Shown: positions 1-7,632, numbered from the stretch's first letter. The stretch is DNA of 18,726 nt from VGEM01 sp033764265 (GCA_033764265.1 JANRJB010000104.1:1-18726), one strand, 5' to 3'. The notes: generated by a model from the letters alone, not told the origin. Translations and numbers: made by a program.

Positions 1-16
1 CCGGGCGGAGACCGAC

Positions 17-658
17 ATGGCCGATCAGGCGTTGAACCAGGACTACGGCAAGGCCGGCTTCGGCGGCCGGCTCGATTTCGGCCAGCGGCCGTGCCTGCTG
101 CACGTGGATTTCGCGCGCGCCTACATCGACCAGGCGTGCAGCCTGTACGCCGGGGTCGAGGCTTCGGCCGAGGCGGCGCGCGAAGTGCTGGCCGAGGCGC
201 GCAAGGCCGGCATCATGATCGCCCATACCCGGGTCGAGTTCACGCCCGGCGGCGCCGACGGCGGGGTGTTCTTCCGCAAGGTGCCGGCGCTCAAGAATTT
301 CGAGCGCGGCAGCAAGTTCGGCGAATTCGCCGAAGGGCTGGAGCCCTTGCCGCACGAGGTGGTGATCACCAAGCAGTACGCCAGCGCCTTCTTCGGCACC
401 AACCTCGCCTCGACCCTGACCGCAGCCGGCATCGATACCGTCCTGTTGGCCGGGTGGAGCACCTCGGGCTGCATCCGCGCGTCCACGCTCGATGCCTGCC
501 AGTCGGGTTTCGTGCCGATCGTGATTCGCGAGGCGGTCGGCGACCGCCACCAGGGCCCGCATGAAGCGAATTTGTTCGACCTGCAGGCCAAGTACGCCGA
601 GGTGCGCGGCAAGGACGAGGTGATCGCCTATCTGCGCCAGCTGAAACGGGTCAACTGA
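17..658 (+). CDS. Isochorismatase-family cysteine amidohydrolase (N-carbamoylsarcosine / maleamate amidase-like)
   Basis: This is a predicted cytosolic hydrolase of 213 aa, a normal length for the isochorismatase-like superfamily. The cysteine-hydrolase triad is visible as Asp31 (HVDFARAY), Lys119 (ITKQYASAFFGTNL) and Cys152 (GWSTSGCIRAS). The N-terminal GKAGFGGRLDFGQRP stretch resembles N-carbamoylsarcosine amidohydrolase and maleamate amidohydrolase relatives, which hydrolyse C-N amide bonds. A GGCGGAG ribosome-binding site lies just before the ATG. The stop codon overlaps a strong AGGAGG that serves the next gene 10 nt downstream, so the two genes are very likely co-transcribed. A maleamate amidase role would fit an N-heterocycle or nicotinate-type pathway together with the FAD monooxygenase downstream, but no ring-cleaving dioxygenase or deformylase is present. 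The fold and triad are secure; the substrate is inferred. Confidence 0.9.
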   Translation: MADQALNQDYGKAGFGGRLDFGQRPCLLHVDFARAYIDQACSLYAGVEASAEAAREVLAEARKAGIMIAHTRVEFTPGGADGGVFFRKVPALKNFERGSKFGEFAEGLEPLPHEVVITKQYASAFFGTNLASTLTAAGIDTVLLAGWSTSGCIRASTLDACQSGFVPIVIREAVGDRHQGPHEANLFDLQAKYAEVRGKDEVIAYLRQLKRVN

Positions 659-668
659 GGAGGTCCCC

Positions 669-1859
669 ATGACCGCCGCCACGCCGCTGCAGGGCCGTCA
701 CGATTTCCTGGTCGACAGTTCCCACGACGAATTCGCGCGCCAGAGCTACGTCTCGCGGCTGCGCATGCACATCCTGACCCAGATCGGCGGCGGCATGCGC
801 ACCGTGTACGACCGCCGCGTCAAACCGGCCTTCGAGCAGGCCGAGGGCCGCGCGCCGAAGGACGAGCACGAAGTGCGCCGGGCGATGATGAAGGACAACT
901 ACGCCCGGGTGTGGTCGACCATGATGCGCACCTGCCAGGAAATGGTGTGGGATTCGGTCATTCCCGCGGTCGAACGGGCGCAGCCGGCATTGAACGAGCG
1001 GGTGCGCGGGCTGAACGCGCGGCTGGGGTCGGTCACGCTCGACCCGACGGTCGAACTGCCGCGCTACCTGACCGCCACCGATATCCACCTGATGCCGGGC
1101 AACTACACGACCGAGTGGGCCGCGGACGACGCCAGCCAGGGCGCGCTGTATGACCGCGGCCGCTTCGTCTACAACGCCGGAGCGGCGGGACCTTACGCCG
1201 ACGCGATCCCGCGCACGGTGGCCGCCTACATCCGCCGCAAGTGGCCCGACTTCAAACCGGCCACGGCCTTGGAACTGGGCTGCACCATCGGCAGCTCGAC
1301 CATTCCGTTCGTCGATGCCTTCCCCGACACCGAGGTGCACGCCGTCGACGTGGCCGCGCCGGTGATCCGCTACGCCCATGCCCGCGCCGAGGCGCTGGGC
1401 AAGCGCGTCCACTTCCATCAAATGAACGCCGAGAACCTGAAGTTCCCCGACGCGAGCTTCGATCTGGTTTACTCGATCATCATGTTCCACGAGACCTCGC
1501 GCACGGCCTTGCGGCGCATCCTGAAGGAATGCCATCGCGTGCTGCGGCCGGGCGGTCTGATGATCCACATGGAGCTGCCGCCGGTGGCGGACATGGACCC
1601 GTTCGAGGCGTTCTACCTGGACTGGGACGCCTACTATAACAACGAGCCCTACTATCAGGCCTATACCGGCGAGGACATCCGCGCCCGGGTGCTGGAAGCG
1701 GGCTTCGCCGCCGACAAGTACGTCCAGGTGCTGATCCCCGACATCGACCGGTCGCCCAAGTCGTTCGAGGACGTGGTCGCGGGCGCGGTGATCGAGAAGA
1801 AAAGCGTGGCGCGCGTCGGCGAAAGCGCCAAGTGGTTCACCTATGGGGCGTGGAAGTAA
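669..1859 (+). CDS. Class I SAM-dependent methyltransferase-fold protein with long N-terminal domain (MT1)
   Basis: This 396-aa protein has a C-terminal Rossmann methyltransferase core. Motif I is ALELGCTIGSST (about residues 200-211), the acidic ribose-binding position is Asp227 in HAVDVAAP, and motifs FPDASFDLVYS and LKECHRVLRPGG follow. The roughly 190 residues before the core are conserved in the two paralogues at 6502 and 13464. Shared signatures are QEMVWDS (residues 90-96), DIHLMPGNY (138-146, His140), the pair His274-Glu275 after strand 4, and Asn324-Asn325-Glu326 near the end. The start is set by AGGAGG at 658-663, overlapping the amidase stop. It probably methylates a small molecule in the same pathway as the amidase and the FAD monooxygenase, but no substrate can be named. 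I do not recognise the N-terminal domain. Codons in the core match the 6502 copy closely at DNA level, which indicates duplication. Confidence 0.85.
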   Translation: MTAATPLQGRHDFLVDSSHDEFARQSYVSRLRMHILTQIGGGMRTVYDRRVKPAFEQAEGRAPKDEHEVRRAMMKDNYARVWSTMMRTCQEMVWDSVIPAVERAQPALNERVRGLNARLGSVTLDPTVELPRYLTATDIHLMPGNYTTEWAADDASQGALYDRGRFVYNAGAAGPYADAIPRTVAAYIRRKWPDFKPATALELGCTIGSSTIPFVDAFPDTEVHAVDVAAPVIRYAHARAEALGKRVHFHQMNAENLKFPDASFDLVYSIIMFHETSRTALRRILKECHRVLRPGGLMIHMELPPVADMDPFEAFYLDWDAYYNNEPYYQAYTGEDIRARVLEAGFAADKYVQVLIPDIDRSPKSFEDVVAGAVIEKKSVARVGESAKWFTYGAWK

Positions 1860-1982
1860 CCCACCGACCGGCCCGCACGCTTGCCGCACCTGTTCACCAC
1901 TTGGTTGATCCCGAATTGCCGATTGTGAGCGCGGGCGCGCGCGTGCTGGCTTGGCCGCGGTTGGTTCGGTTTCCGGCACCTT

Positions 1983-3155
1983 ATGGCAGAGACGCGGATC
2001 GCGATCATCGGCGCGGGCATCGGCGGGCTGACGTGTGCGCTTGCTTTGCAGCGGCGCGGGTTCAGGCCGATGGTGTTCGAGCAGGCCCCGCAGCTGGGCG
2101 AGATCGGCGCCGGCCTGACCATTCCGCCCAACGCCACCCACGGTCTTGAGGATGTCGGCCTGGGCGACGGGCTGGCCCGCCTGGCGTCGCGGCCCTACCG
2201 CCAGGGCGTGATTCATTACCGCACCGGCGACGTGCTGGTGGATCAGGTGCGCGGCGATCAGCCGATGCAGGCCTACGGCGCGCACTATTATCAGATTCAC
2301 CGCGCCGATCTGCACGGCCTGCTGGCCGCGGCGGTGGCGGCCAACGACGGCGCGGCCGTGCACCTGAGCCATGCCTTCGCCGGCCTGGACCACGCGGACT
2401 CGAGCGTGACCGTGCGGTTCGCCAACGGACGCAGCGTGACCGCCGACGCGGTCATCGGCGCGGACGGCATCAAATCCGAAGTGCGCGCCGCGCTGTGGGG
2501 CCGCGTGCCGCCGCGCTTTACCGGCAACGTCGCCTGGCGCGGCCTGGTGCCGGTGGACCGGCTGCCGCCGGGACTGAAGATCGACCCGCCGTCGGGCGCC
2601 ATCGTCGGCAACCGGCATTCCATGGCGCGCTACCTGATTCGCGACGGAACACTGGTCAACTACGCCGCCTTCGCCGCCAAGTCGGGCTGGGAGGAGGAAG
2701 GCTGGTCGGTGCGCTCCGAGGTGTCGGAGCTGCTGGACGAGTTCCACGACTGGCACGCTTCGATCCGCGACGTGCTGGCCGCCACGCCGCCCGAGCTGTG
2801 CTTCAAGTGGGCGCTGCACGACCGCGATCCGTTGCCGCGGTGGAGCCGGGGCCGCGTCACATTGCTGGGCGATGCGGCCCACCCGATGCTGCCGTTCCTG
2901 GGCATGGGCGCGGCCATGGGCATCGAGGACGGCGTGGTGCTGGCCCGCTGCTTCGCCGCCGGGGGCAGCGTCGGCGACATCTTCGCGCGCTACGAGGCGG
3001 CGCGCCGGCCGCGCGCCGACTTCGTGCTGCTCGCCAGTCGCGCCGCCCAGGACCGGCTAATGGGCAACAAGGCCGACGGCTACACCCAGGCCACCCATCG
3101 CAACGAGGAGGCCATGGGCCTGTTCGCCTACAACCCGGCAACGGCGGCGATTTAG
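1983..3155 (+). CDS. FAD-dependent aromatic-hydroxylase-type monooxygenase (PHBH fold)
   Basis: This 390-aa class A flavoprotein monooxygenase would use NAD(P)H and O2 to hydroxylate an aromatic ring, as salicylate, 3-hydroxybenzoate and 6-hydroxynicotinate hydroxylases do. The three family fingerprints are in order: the dinucleotide motif IAIIGAGIGGLTCALAL (residues 7-23), the DG motif ADAVIGADGIKSEVR (154-168) and the GD motif VTLLGDAAHPMLPFLGMGA (292-310). His106-Arg107 (IHRADL) is typical of FAD-contacting residues in salicylate-hydroxylase-like members. The length is normal. The gene lies 123 nt after MT1 on the same strand, so it may be in the same transcript or have its own promoter; I see no convincing promoter or Shine-Dalgarno sequence before the ATG. 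Fold and cofactor are secure; the substrate is unknown. Confidence 0.9.
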   Translation: MAETRIAIIGAGIGGLTCALALQRRGFRPMVFEQAPQLGEIGAGLTIPPNATHGLEDVGLGDGLARLASRPYRQGVIHYRTGDVLVDQVRGDQPMQAYGAHYYQIHRADLHGLLAAAVAANDGAAVHLSHAFAGLDHADSSVTVRFANGRSVTADAVIGADGIKSEVRAALWGRVPPRFTGNVAWRGLVPVDRLPPGLKIDPPSGAIVGNRHSMARYLIRDGTLVNYAAFAAKSGWEEEGWSVRSEVSELLDEFHDWHASIRDVLAATPPELCFKWALHDRDPLPRWSRGRVTLLGDAAHPMLPFLGMGAAMGIEDGVVLARCFAAGGSVGDIFARYEAARRPRADFVLLASRAAQDRLMGNKADGYTQATHRNEEAMGLFAYNPATAAI

Positions 3156-3188
3156 CGGCCTTTTTGACGCACGGCGCGGGGTCGGCTA

Positions 3189-3213
3189 AATTCTGGCCAG
3201 TCTGGCCAGAATT
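3189..3213. promoter_or_regulatory. Perfect palindromic operator of the toxin-antitoxin module
   Basis: Two perfect 11-nt inverted arms, AATTCTGGCCA and TGGCCAGAATT, are separated by GTC. The palindrome ends 11 nt before the antitoxin ATG. Phd/YefM-type antitoxins typically autorepress by binding such palindromes, so this is the likely operator. Its position over the ribosome-binding region also allows an RNA hairpin that could mask translation start. Confidence 0.75.
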
Positions 3214-3224
3214 GGAACACGCCC

Positions 3225-3569
3225 ATGAAAACCAAGCGCAAGGCCAAGCGGTCTGCGCCCCGGGCGCGCGTCGCGCGCAAACCCGCGGCGCGTGGCGCGG
3301 TGTGGGCATTGCAGGACGCCAAGAACAATTTCAGCGAGGTGGTCCGCCGCGCCGAGGCCGAGGGGCCGCAGGTCATCACCCGGCATGGGCGCGACGCGGC
3401 CGTTGTCATTTCGCCTGAACAGTTCCAACCGCGCGCGGCCCCTGCGAAATCTTTGCTCGAGGCGCTGCGCGATTCCCCGCTCGCGGAATTTCTGGAGGAG
3501 AATCCGGATATCTTTGACGATATTCGTGATCGCTCGGACACCGGCCGCGACATCAAGCTGGGCGATTGA
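3225..3569 (+). CDS. Type II antitoxin, Phd/YefM family
   Basis: This 114-aa antitoxin would neutralise the PIN toxin encoded next and repress the operon. Residues about 26-68 are the Phd/YefM DNA-binding and dimerisation domain (WALQDAKNNFSEVVRRAE, then GPQVITRHGRDAAVVISPEQF). Residues 69-114 form the acidic, probably disordered toxin-neutralising tail. An unusual K/R/A-rich extension occupies residues 1-24, before the normal domain start; it could add DNA contacts, or the true start could lie further in, although no good internal ribosome-binding site is obvious. The stop codon overlaps the toxin start in a TGATG arrangement, so translation is coupled. The palindrome at 3189-3213 is the likely autoregulatory site. 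The pair stands between the FAD monooxygenase and the small-protein genes and looks like an acquired insertion. Confidence 0.88.
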   Translation: MKTKRKAKRSAPRARVARKPAARGAVWALQDAKNNFSEVVRRAEAEGPQVITRHGRDAAVVISPEQFQPRAAPAKSLLEALRDSPLAEFLEENPDIFDDIRDRSDTGRDIKLGD

Positions 3570-3997
3570 TGTGGCTGATCGATACCAATGTCGTGTCTGA
3601 ATTGACGCGAGCGCGGCCTTATCAGCCCGTCGTGGACTGGCTGAAGGAGCAAGACCCCAGCAAGATTTGCACCAGTGTCATCGTGATTGGTGAAATCAGG
3701 AAAGGCATTGCTCAGCTGCCGGTCAGCGACCTTCGCCGCGAACGACTGGAACGCTGGCTGAAGGGACTCATCGATGAACATTTCGCTGGCCGCCTGAGAC
3801 CAGTCGACCTGGATATCGCCCTGCGCTGGGGTTCGCTGGTTGGAGCTGCACGCCAGAAGGGGATCGCCGTTCCCGTCGCCGACGGCTTGATCGCCGCGAC
3901 GGCATTGGTCTACGGCGATACGATCGTGACGCGGGACGAGAAAGAATTCACAAGGTTGGGCGTTTCCGTCGTCAACCCATGGATGGCGCAGCGCTAA
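3569..3997 (+). CDS. vapC: PIN-domain ribonuclease toxin (VapC family)
   Basis: This 142-aa protein matches VapC toxins in length and layout. VapC proteins are Mg-dependent ribonucleases that cut tRNA or rRNA when freed from their antitoxin. The acidic PIN residues are visible: Asp5 in MWLIDTNVVSE, Glu42 in VIGEIRKG, Asp105 in VPVADGLIAATAL and Asp123 in IVTRDEKEF. I chose the ATG at 3569, which overlaps the antitoxin TGA, over a TTG one codon upstream. A sample line inside the gene (3661-3720) is 29/60 GC by hand count, well below the neighbouring catabolic genes, which supports horizontal acquisition. VapC paired with a Phd/YefM-type rather than a VapB antitoxin is a known mix. Confidence 0.92.
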   Translation: MWLIDTNVVSELTRARPYQPVVDWLKEQDPSKICTSVIVIGEIRKGIAQLPVSDLRRERLERWLKGLIDEHFAGRLRPVDLDIALRWGSLVGAARQKGIAVPVADGLIAATALVYGDTIVTRDEKEFTRLGVSVVNPWMAQR

Positions 3998-4092
3998 GCG
4001 GGCTTTTCACGGATGTGGATGGCTTCGCGCGGCCGGGCCCGCGGCGGCCTTGCCGCAGGGCGCGTTCTGATTTAAGTGGCGGTTGACTGCAC

Positions 4093-4107
4093 CGTGCCGA
4101 CGGCACG
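4093..4107. promoter_or_regulatory. 15-bp perfect palindrome upstream of SP1 gene
   Basis: The arms CGTGCCG and CGGCACG surround a single central A, and the palindrome ends 18 nt before the SP1 start codon. The position and perfect symmetry suggest an operator for the SP1-SP2-PrpD genes. No obvious regulator gene lies beside it, and in GC-rich DNA short palindromes are fairly common, so this is tentative. Confidence 0.35.
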
Positions 4108-4125
4108 CGCGCGCGGGAGACGGCG

Positions 4126-4479
4126 ATGTCCGAACCGATCAAGATCAGGCCGGTGGCGCGCGGCAAGCGGCCGCATTTCTTCGACGACCCGGCCATCGAC
4201 CAGCTGATGGCGATCGTGATGGCGATGTCGGCCGAGATGTCGGTGCTGTGGGACCGGGTCGACACCATGGAGCGGCTGTTGGACGAAAAAGGCACGCTGA
4301 GCCGGGCCGACGTGGAAGCCTACCGGCCCGACCAGGCGGTGCATGACGAGCGCACCGCCCGGCGCAACGGCTACATCGACCGCATCTTCCGTATCATCCG
4401 CGAGGAGCGCGAGTCGCTGGTGCCGCACGAGAAGATGGACGAGTACCGCAAGATCATGGACGACGTGTCCAAGACCTAG
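4126..4479 (+). CDS. Small conserved protein SP1 (unrecognised family, paralogue 1 of 3)
   Basis: This 117-aa protein matches no family I know. It is clearly homologous to the proteins at 4504 and 7669. Shared features are GKRPHFFDDPAIDQLM (residues 13-28), an E-x-SV-x-x-DR[V/L]DT[M/V]ERL segment (about 36-51), an acidic SRADVEAYRP-like turn, and an RR-x-x-Y-[I/L]-x-R[I/V][F/L][R/K] segment (about 79-90). There is no signal peptide or membrane segment. The middle is predicted helical with heptad-like spacing and could form a coiled coil. A GGGAGA ribosome-binding site precedes the ATG. It lies 24 nt upstream of its tandem copy SP2, and the next gene is MmgE/PrpD. A partner or regulatory subunit for the neighbouring enzymes is an inference from linkage only. 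Confidence 0.8.
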   Translation: MSEPIKIRPVARGKRPHFFDDPAIDQLMAIVMAMSAEMSVLWDRVDTMERLLDEKGTLSRADVEAYRPDQAVHDERTARRNGYIDRIFRIIREERESLVPHEKMDEYRKIMDDVSKT

Positions 4480-4503
4480 TCGCGTTCACAATCCGAGGAC
4501 CCC

Positions 4504-4962
4504 ATGGCCGAACCCCAGATCAAGCTGCCGCGCCAGTCGAAAGGCAAGCGGCCCTATTTCTTCGACGACCCCGCCATCGACCAGATGATGACCTTCATCA
4601 TCGAGCTGACCGCCGAGGTGTCGGTGGTCTACGACCGGCTCGACACGGTCGAGCGCCTGCTGGCGACCAAGGGCACGGTCAGCCGCGAGGAGATCGAGTC
4701 GTACCGCGCCCCCGACGCGGTCGAAGCCGAACGCATGGCCCGGCGCGATGCCTACCTGAAGCGGGTGTTCCGCATGCATCCGCCGCAGGCGACGTACGCC
4801 AAGGGCAAAATCGCCGCGCCGGCCAAATCCGCGCCGGCCAAGACGGCCACCGCCTCGGCCCCGGCGAAAAAGCCCGCCGCCAAGAAACCCGTCAAGAAAC
4901 CTTCCAAGTCCGGCCCCACGAAAAGTTCCAGCAAGAAGGCCGGGCGCCGCAGCCGCACATGA
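4504..4962 (+). CDS. Small conserved protein SP2 with Lys/Ala/Pro-rich tail (paralogue 2 of 3)
   Basis: This 152-aa protein has residues 1-91 homologous to SP1: KGKRPYFFDDPAIDQMM, AEVSVVYDRLDTVERLL and ARRDAYLKRVFR. The FFDDP(A)ID region is also nearly identical to SP1 at DNA level, so the pair is a tandem duplication. From about residue 98 the protein changes to a low-complexity, strongly basic tail of repeated PAK, AAKKP and KKPSK units, resembling histone H1-like or phasin-type tails. Such a tail is absent from SP1 and SP3. It could bind nucleic acid, a polyanion or a membrane surface. A GAGGA ribosome-binding site precedes the ATG, and the TGA overlaps the PrpD-family ATG in an ATGA junction, indicating coupled translation. 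The function is unknown. Confidence 0.8.
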   Translation: MAEPQIKLPRQSKGKRPYFFDDPAIDQMMTFIIELTAEVSVVYDRLDTVERLLATKGTVSREEIESYRAPDAVEAERMARRDAYLKRVFRMHPPQATYAKGKIAAPAKSAPAKTATASAPAKKPAAKKPVKKPSKSGPTKSSSKKAGRRSRT

Positions 4963-6347
4963 GTTCGGTCGAGCCTCTCGTCGCGCACATCGCGCGCACG
5001 ACGTTCGACGACTTGCCGGCCGCGGCGGTGACCGCGGCGAAGATTTTCGTGCTCGACACCTTCTCCTGCGCCATGGCCGGGTCGACCGGGCCCAGCACGG
5101 CCGAGGCGCTGGCGGCCGCGCAGGCGTGGGGCCGGGGCGACGACGCCACCGTGTGGGCGCACGGCGTCAAGCTGCCCGGGCCCAGCGCCGCGCTGATCAA
5201 CGCCTACCAGATCCACTGCCTGGAGTTCGACTGCGTCCACGAGGGCAGCGTCATCCACCCGATGTCGTCGTTGATGTCGGCGCTGCTGGCCGAGGCCGAA
5301 CGCCAGACCCGCGCCACGGGACGGCGGTTTTCGGGCCGGGAGATGATCGCGGCCATCGTGCTGGGCATCGACGTCGCCTGCTCGATCGGGGTGTGTTCCA
5401 AGGCGCCGATGCGGTTTTTCCGGCCGGCGGCCATCGGCGGCTTCGGCGCGGCGACGGCCTGCGCCAAGCTGCGCGGCTTCGACAAAGCGCAGATCTGGAA
5501 CACGCTGGGCATCATGTACGGTCAGACCTCGGGCACCATGCAGGCCCACGTCGAGGGCTCGAAGCTGCTCGGCCTGCAGGTCGGGTTCGCCGCCCGGGGC
5601 GCGCTGGTGGCGTGCGATCTGGCCGCGGCCGGCATCGAGGGCCCCAAGGACGTCATCTCGGGCCAGTGGGGCTACCTGCCGCTGTTCGAGGGCGATTACG
5701 ACCTTCAGCCGGCGTGGTCGCAGTTCGGCAAGGTTTGGCGGGTGTGCGAGGTCGGCCACAAGCCGTTCCCGTCCGGGCGGCTGACCCACTACGCGGTGGA
5801 TGCCCTGCAGCGCATGCGGGCCGCGCATCGCTTTACCGCCGAACAGGTTGCGGCGATCGAGATCGTCTGCCCGCCCCTGCCCCATCGTCTGGTCGGCCGG
5901 CCCGACCGCGCCGACGCCACGCCCAACTACGCCAAGCTGTGCCTGGGCTATGTCTGCGCGCGCGCGCTGATCCGGGGCACCGTCGATCCGTCCGACTTCA
6001 CCGAGGACGCGCTGCGCGACGCGACCACCCATGCGCTGGCAGGCAAGGTGCGGGTGATCCTGGACGGCAACCCCGACCTCAACGCCTTCGGGCCGCAGAC
6101 CATCACCGTGACGCTGATCGACGGGCAACGGCACCGGCTGACAATCGACAAGGCGATCGGCGACCCGCTCAACCCGTTGCCGCGCGACCGGCAGATCGAG
6201 AAATTCTGGCGCTGCTGGGACCTGGCCGCCCGCCCGCTGCCGCGCGACCGGGGCGAACGGCTGATCGCCGCGATCGACCGGCTTGAAACCGTGGCCGACG
6301 TGACAGATTTAGTGCATCTGGTCAGCCCGCCCGGCGCCGGCGCTTGA
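4959..6347 (+). CDS. MmgE/PrpD family protein (2-methylcitrate dehydratase-like)
   Basis: This 462-aa protein has the length expected of the MmgE/PrpD family, whose characterised members include 2-methylcitrate dehydratase (PrpD), cis-aconitate decarboxylase and iminodisuccinate epimerase. Recognisable family segments are LVAHIARTTFDDLP and VLDTFSCAMAGS at the N-terminus, NAYQIHCLEFDCVHEGSVIHP (residues 81-101, with the conserved Asp91, His94 and His100), the glycine-rich GGFGAATACAKL (160-171) and the KPFPSGRLTHYAVDA motif (268-282). It begins inside the SP2 stop codon (4-nt overlap), so it is made with SP2. No prpB or prpC gene is adjacent, so a methylcitrate-cycle role is unlikely; a dehydratase, decarboxylase or isomerase step on a catabolic acid is more plausible. 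The exact reaction is not readable. Confidence 0.9.
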   Translation: MSSVEPLVAHIARTTFDDLPAAAVTAAKIFVLDTFSCAMAGSTGPSTAEALAAAQAWGRGDDATVWAHGVKLPGPSAALINAYQIHCLEFDCVHEGSVIHPMSSLMSALLAEAERQTRATGRRFSGREMIAAIVLGIDVACSIGVCSKAPMRFFRPAAIGGFGAATACAKLRGFDKAQIWNTLGIMYGQTSGTMQAHVEGSKLLGLQVGFAARGALVACDLAAAGIEGPKDVISGQWGYLPLFEGDYDLQPAWSQFGKVWRVCEVGHKPFPSGRLTHYAVDALQRMRAAHRFTAEQVAAIEIVCPPLPHRLVGRPDRADATPNYAKLCLGYVCARALIRGTVDPSDFTEDALRDATTHALAGKVRVILDGNPDLNAFGPQTITVTLIDGQRHRLTIDKAIGDPLNPLPRDRQIEKFWRCWDLAARPLPRDRGERLIAAIDRLETVADVTDLVHLVSPPGAGA

Positions 6348-6444
6348 CGCCGGTCAAAGTCGGCGGACGGCGTAGGGTATTGGGTGAGGCGCGGCGACCG
6401 ACAGGCGATCAGCGATCATGGCCCCCTGGTTTGCCGCGGCGAAC

Positions 6445-6474
6445 TTGGGGCATGAGCGGGCGTCGGTCTAACAT
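6445..6474 (+). promoter_or_regulatory. Weak sigma-70-like promoter candidate before MT2
   Basis: TTGGGG (6445-6450) and TAACAT (6469-6474) are separated by 18 nt and lie about 30 nt upstream of the MT2 start. The -10 hexamer matches 4 of 6 consensus positions and the -35 matches poorly. The gap 6348-6501 holds no gene, so MT2 may be transcribed from here or by read-through from PrpD. Confidence 0.25.
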
Positions 6475-6501
6475 CGGCGCAACTTGGAACCGGAGGCAGC
6501 G

Positions 6502-7632
6502 ATGATCCCGCAGGTCGAGCACGGCATGTTTCCCAAGGCGATCCACGACGAGGAAGCGCGCCAGGACTTCGTCAACGACTTCCGCGTGCACCTGGCCGCC
6601 AAGGTGTTTCCCGGCAATTTCCCGGCCTACTTCAACCGCGTGCTGCCGGGCTTCATCAAGCAGAACGGCCGCGAGCCGAAGGACCGCCACGAGGTTCGCA
6701 AGGTGATGACCCAGGATCCGTTCTACCAGCTGTGGAGCGCCATGCAGCGCACCAGCCAGGAAATGATCTGGGATTCGGCGATCGACCCGGTCGAGCGGCA
6801 ATTGCCGGACCTGATCGCCAAGGCCAAGGGCCTGAAGGGCAAGGGCTCGCTGACGCTCGACCCCGGCCTCGAGATTCCGCGCTATCACACCGCCGCCGAC
6901 ATCCACCTGCAACCGGGCGCCTATCACACCGACCTGGGCCCCGACGACCTGTCGGCCGGGGCGGTCTACGACCGCGGCACCTACATCTATTCGATGGGCG
7001 GTCTGGGCCCGCACAACGACGGCCTGGGCCGGATCCTGCACAAGTTCTTCCGCAAGCAGTATCCCGACCGGAAGATCGCCCGCGTGCTCGACCTGGGTTG
7101 CACCATTGGCGGCTCAGTCAGCTTCTGGTCGCTGCAGGAACCGGGCACCGAGTTCCACGCCGTCGACGTGGCCGCGCCGTGCCTGCGTTACGGCCACGCC
7201 CGCGCCAAGGCGATCGGCGCGGCGGTTCACTTCAGCCAGCAGAACGCCGAGAAGACCAATTTCCCCGACGCGAGCTTCGACCTGGTCACCTCGCACATCC
7301 TGCTGCACGAGACCTCGCGGCCGGCGATCCACAACATCTTCAAGGAATGCCATCGCCTGCTGAAGCCGGGCGGCGTCACCATGCACCTCGACCTGCCCCA
7401 GGCCGCCGGCCAGTCGCCGCTGGAGGGCTTTTTGTGGGAGTGGGAGATTTACAACAACAACGAGCACTTCTACGGCCAGCTGCGCGACCTCGACGTCGCC
7501 GAGGTCGCCGCCAAGGCCGGCTTCGACAGGGCCAAGTTCAAGATTCACCAGGTGTCCAGCACCTGGGAAGACGGCCAGACGCCGTATTCGGAAGGCAACT
7601 TCACGTTCCCGGTTTACGTGGCTGAAAAGTAA
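6502..7632 (+). CDS. Class I SAM-dependent methyltransferase-fold protein (MT2)
   Basis: This 376-aa protein is a close paralogue of MT1. It shares EPKDRHEVRKVM (58-69), QEMIWDS (86-92), DIHLQPGAY (133-141, His135), motif I VLDLGCTIGGS (195-205), HAVDVAAP with Asp222, NFPDASFDLVTS, the pair His269-Glu270, and Asn319-Asn320-Glu321. Nucleotide identity is also visible in the core, for example around the HAVDVAAP and FPDASFDL codons, pointing to gene duplication. I chose the ATG at 6502 because GGAACCGGAGG lies just upstream; a TTG at 6484 would add six residues without a proper ribosome-binding site. SP3 follows 36 nt downstream, so MT2-SP3 is a likely two-gene unit. The substrate is unknown; a methyltransferase fold does not guarantee methyl transfer. 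Confidence 0.87.
   Translation: MIPQVEHGMFPKAIHDEEARQDFVNDFRVHLAAKVFPGNFPAYFNRVLPGFIKQNGREPKDRHEVRKVMTQDPFYQLWSAMQRTSQEMIWDSAIDPVERQLPDLIAKAKGLKGKGSLTLDPGLEIPRYHTAADIHLQPGAYHTDLGPDDLSAGAVYDRGTYIYSMGGLGPHNDGLGRILHKFFRKQYPDRKIARVLDLGCTIGGSVSFWSLQEPGTEFHAVDVAAPCLRYGHARAKAIGAAVHFSQQNAEKTNFPDASFDLVTSHILLHETSRPAIHNIFKECHRLLKPGGVTMHLDLPQAAGQSPLEGFLWEWEIYNNNEHFYGQLRDLDVAEVAAKAGFDRAKFKIHQVSSTWEDGQTPYSEGNFTFPVYVAEK

Noticed and set aside
651..2882. 743-codon minus-strand open frame across MT1 and the FAD monooxygenase
   Set aside because: It is antisense to two well-supported enzymes, has H/R/G/V-rich composition typical of a shadow frame in GC-rich DNA, and shows no domain motif.
4028..4056. Two small GC hairpins after vapC, considered as a terminator
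   Set aside because: The stems are 4-5 bp and no T-tract follows within a normal distance.
6337..6353. Hairpin CCGGCG/CGCCGG around the PrpD stop codon
   Set aside because: It has a good 6-bp stem but no T-run follows and the stop is in the loop; in DNA this GC-rich it may be chance.
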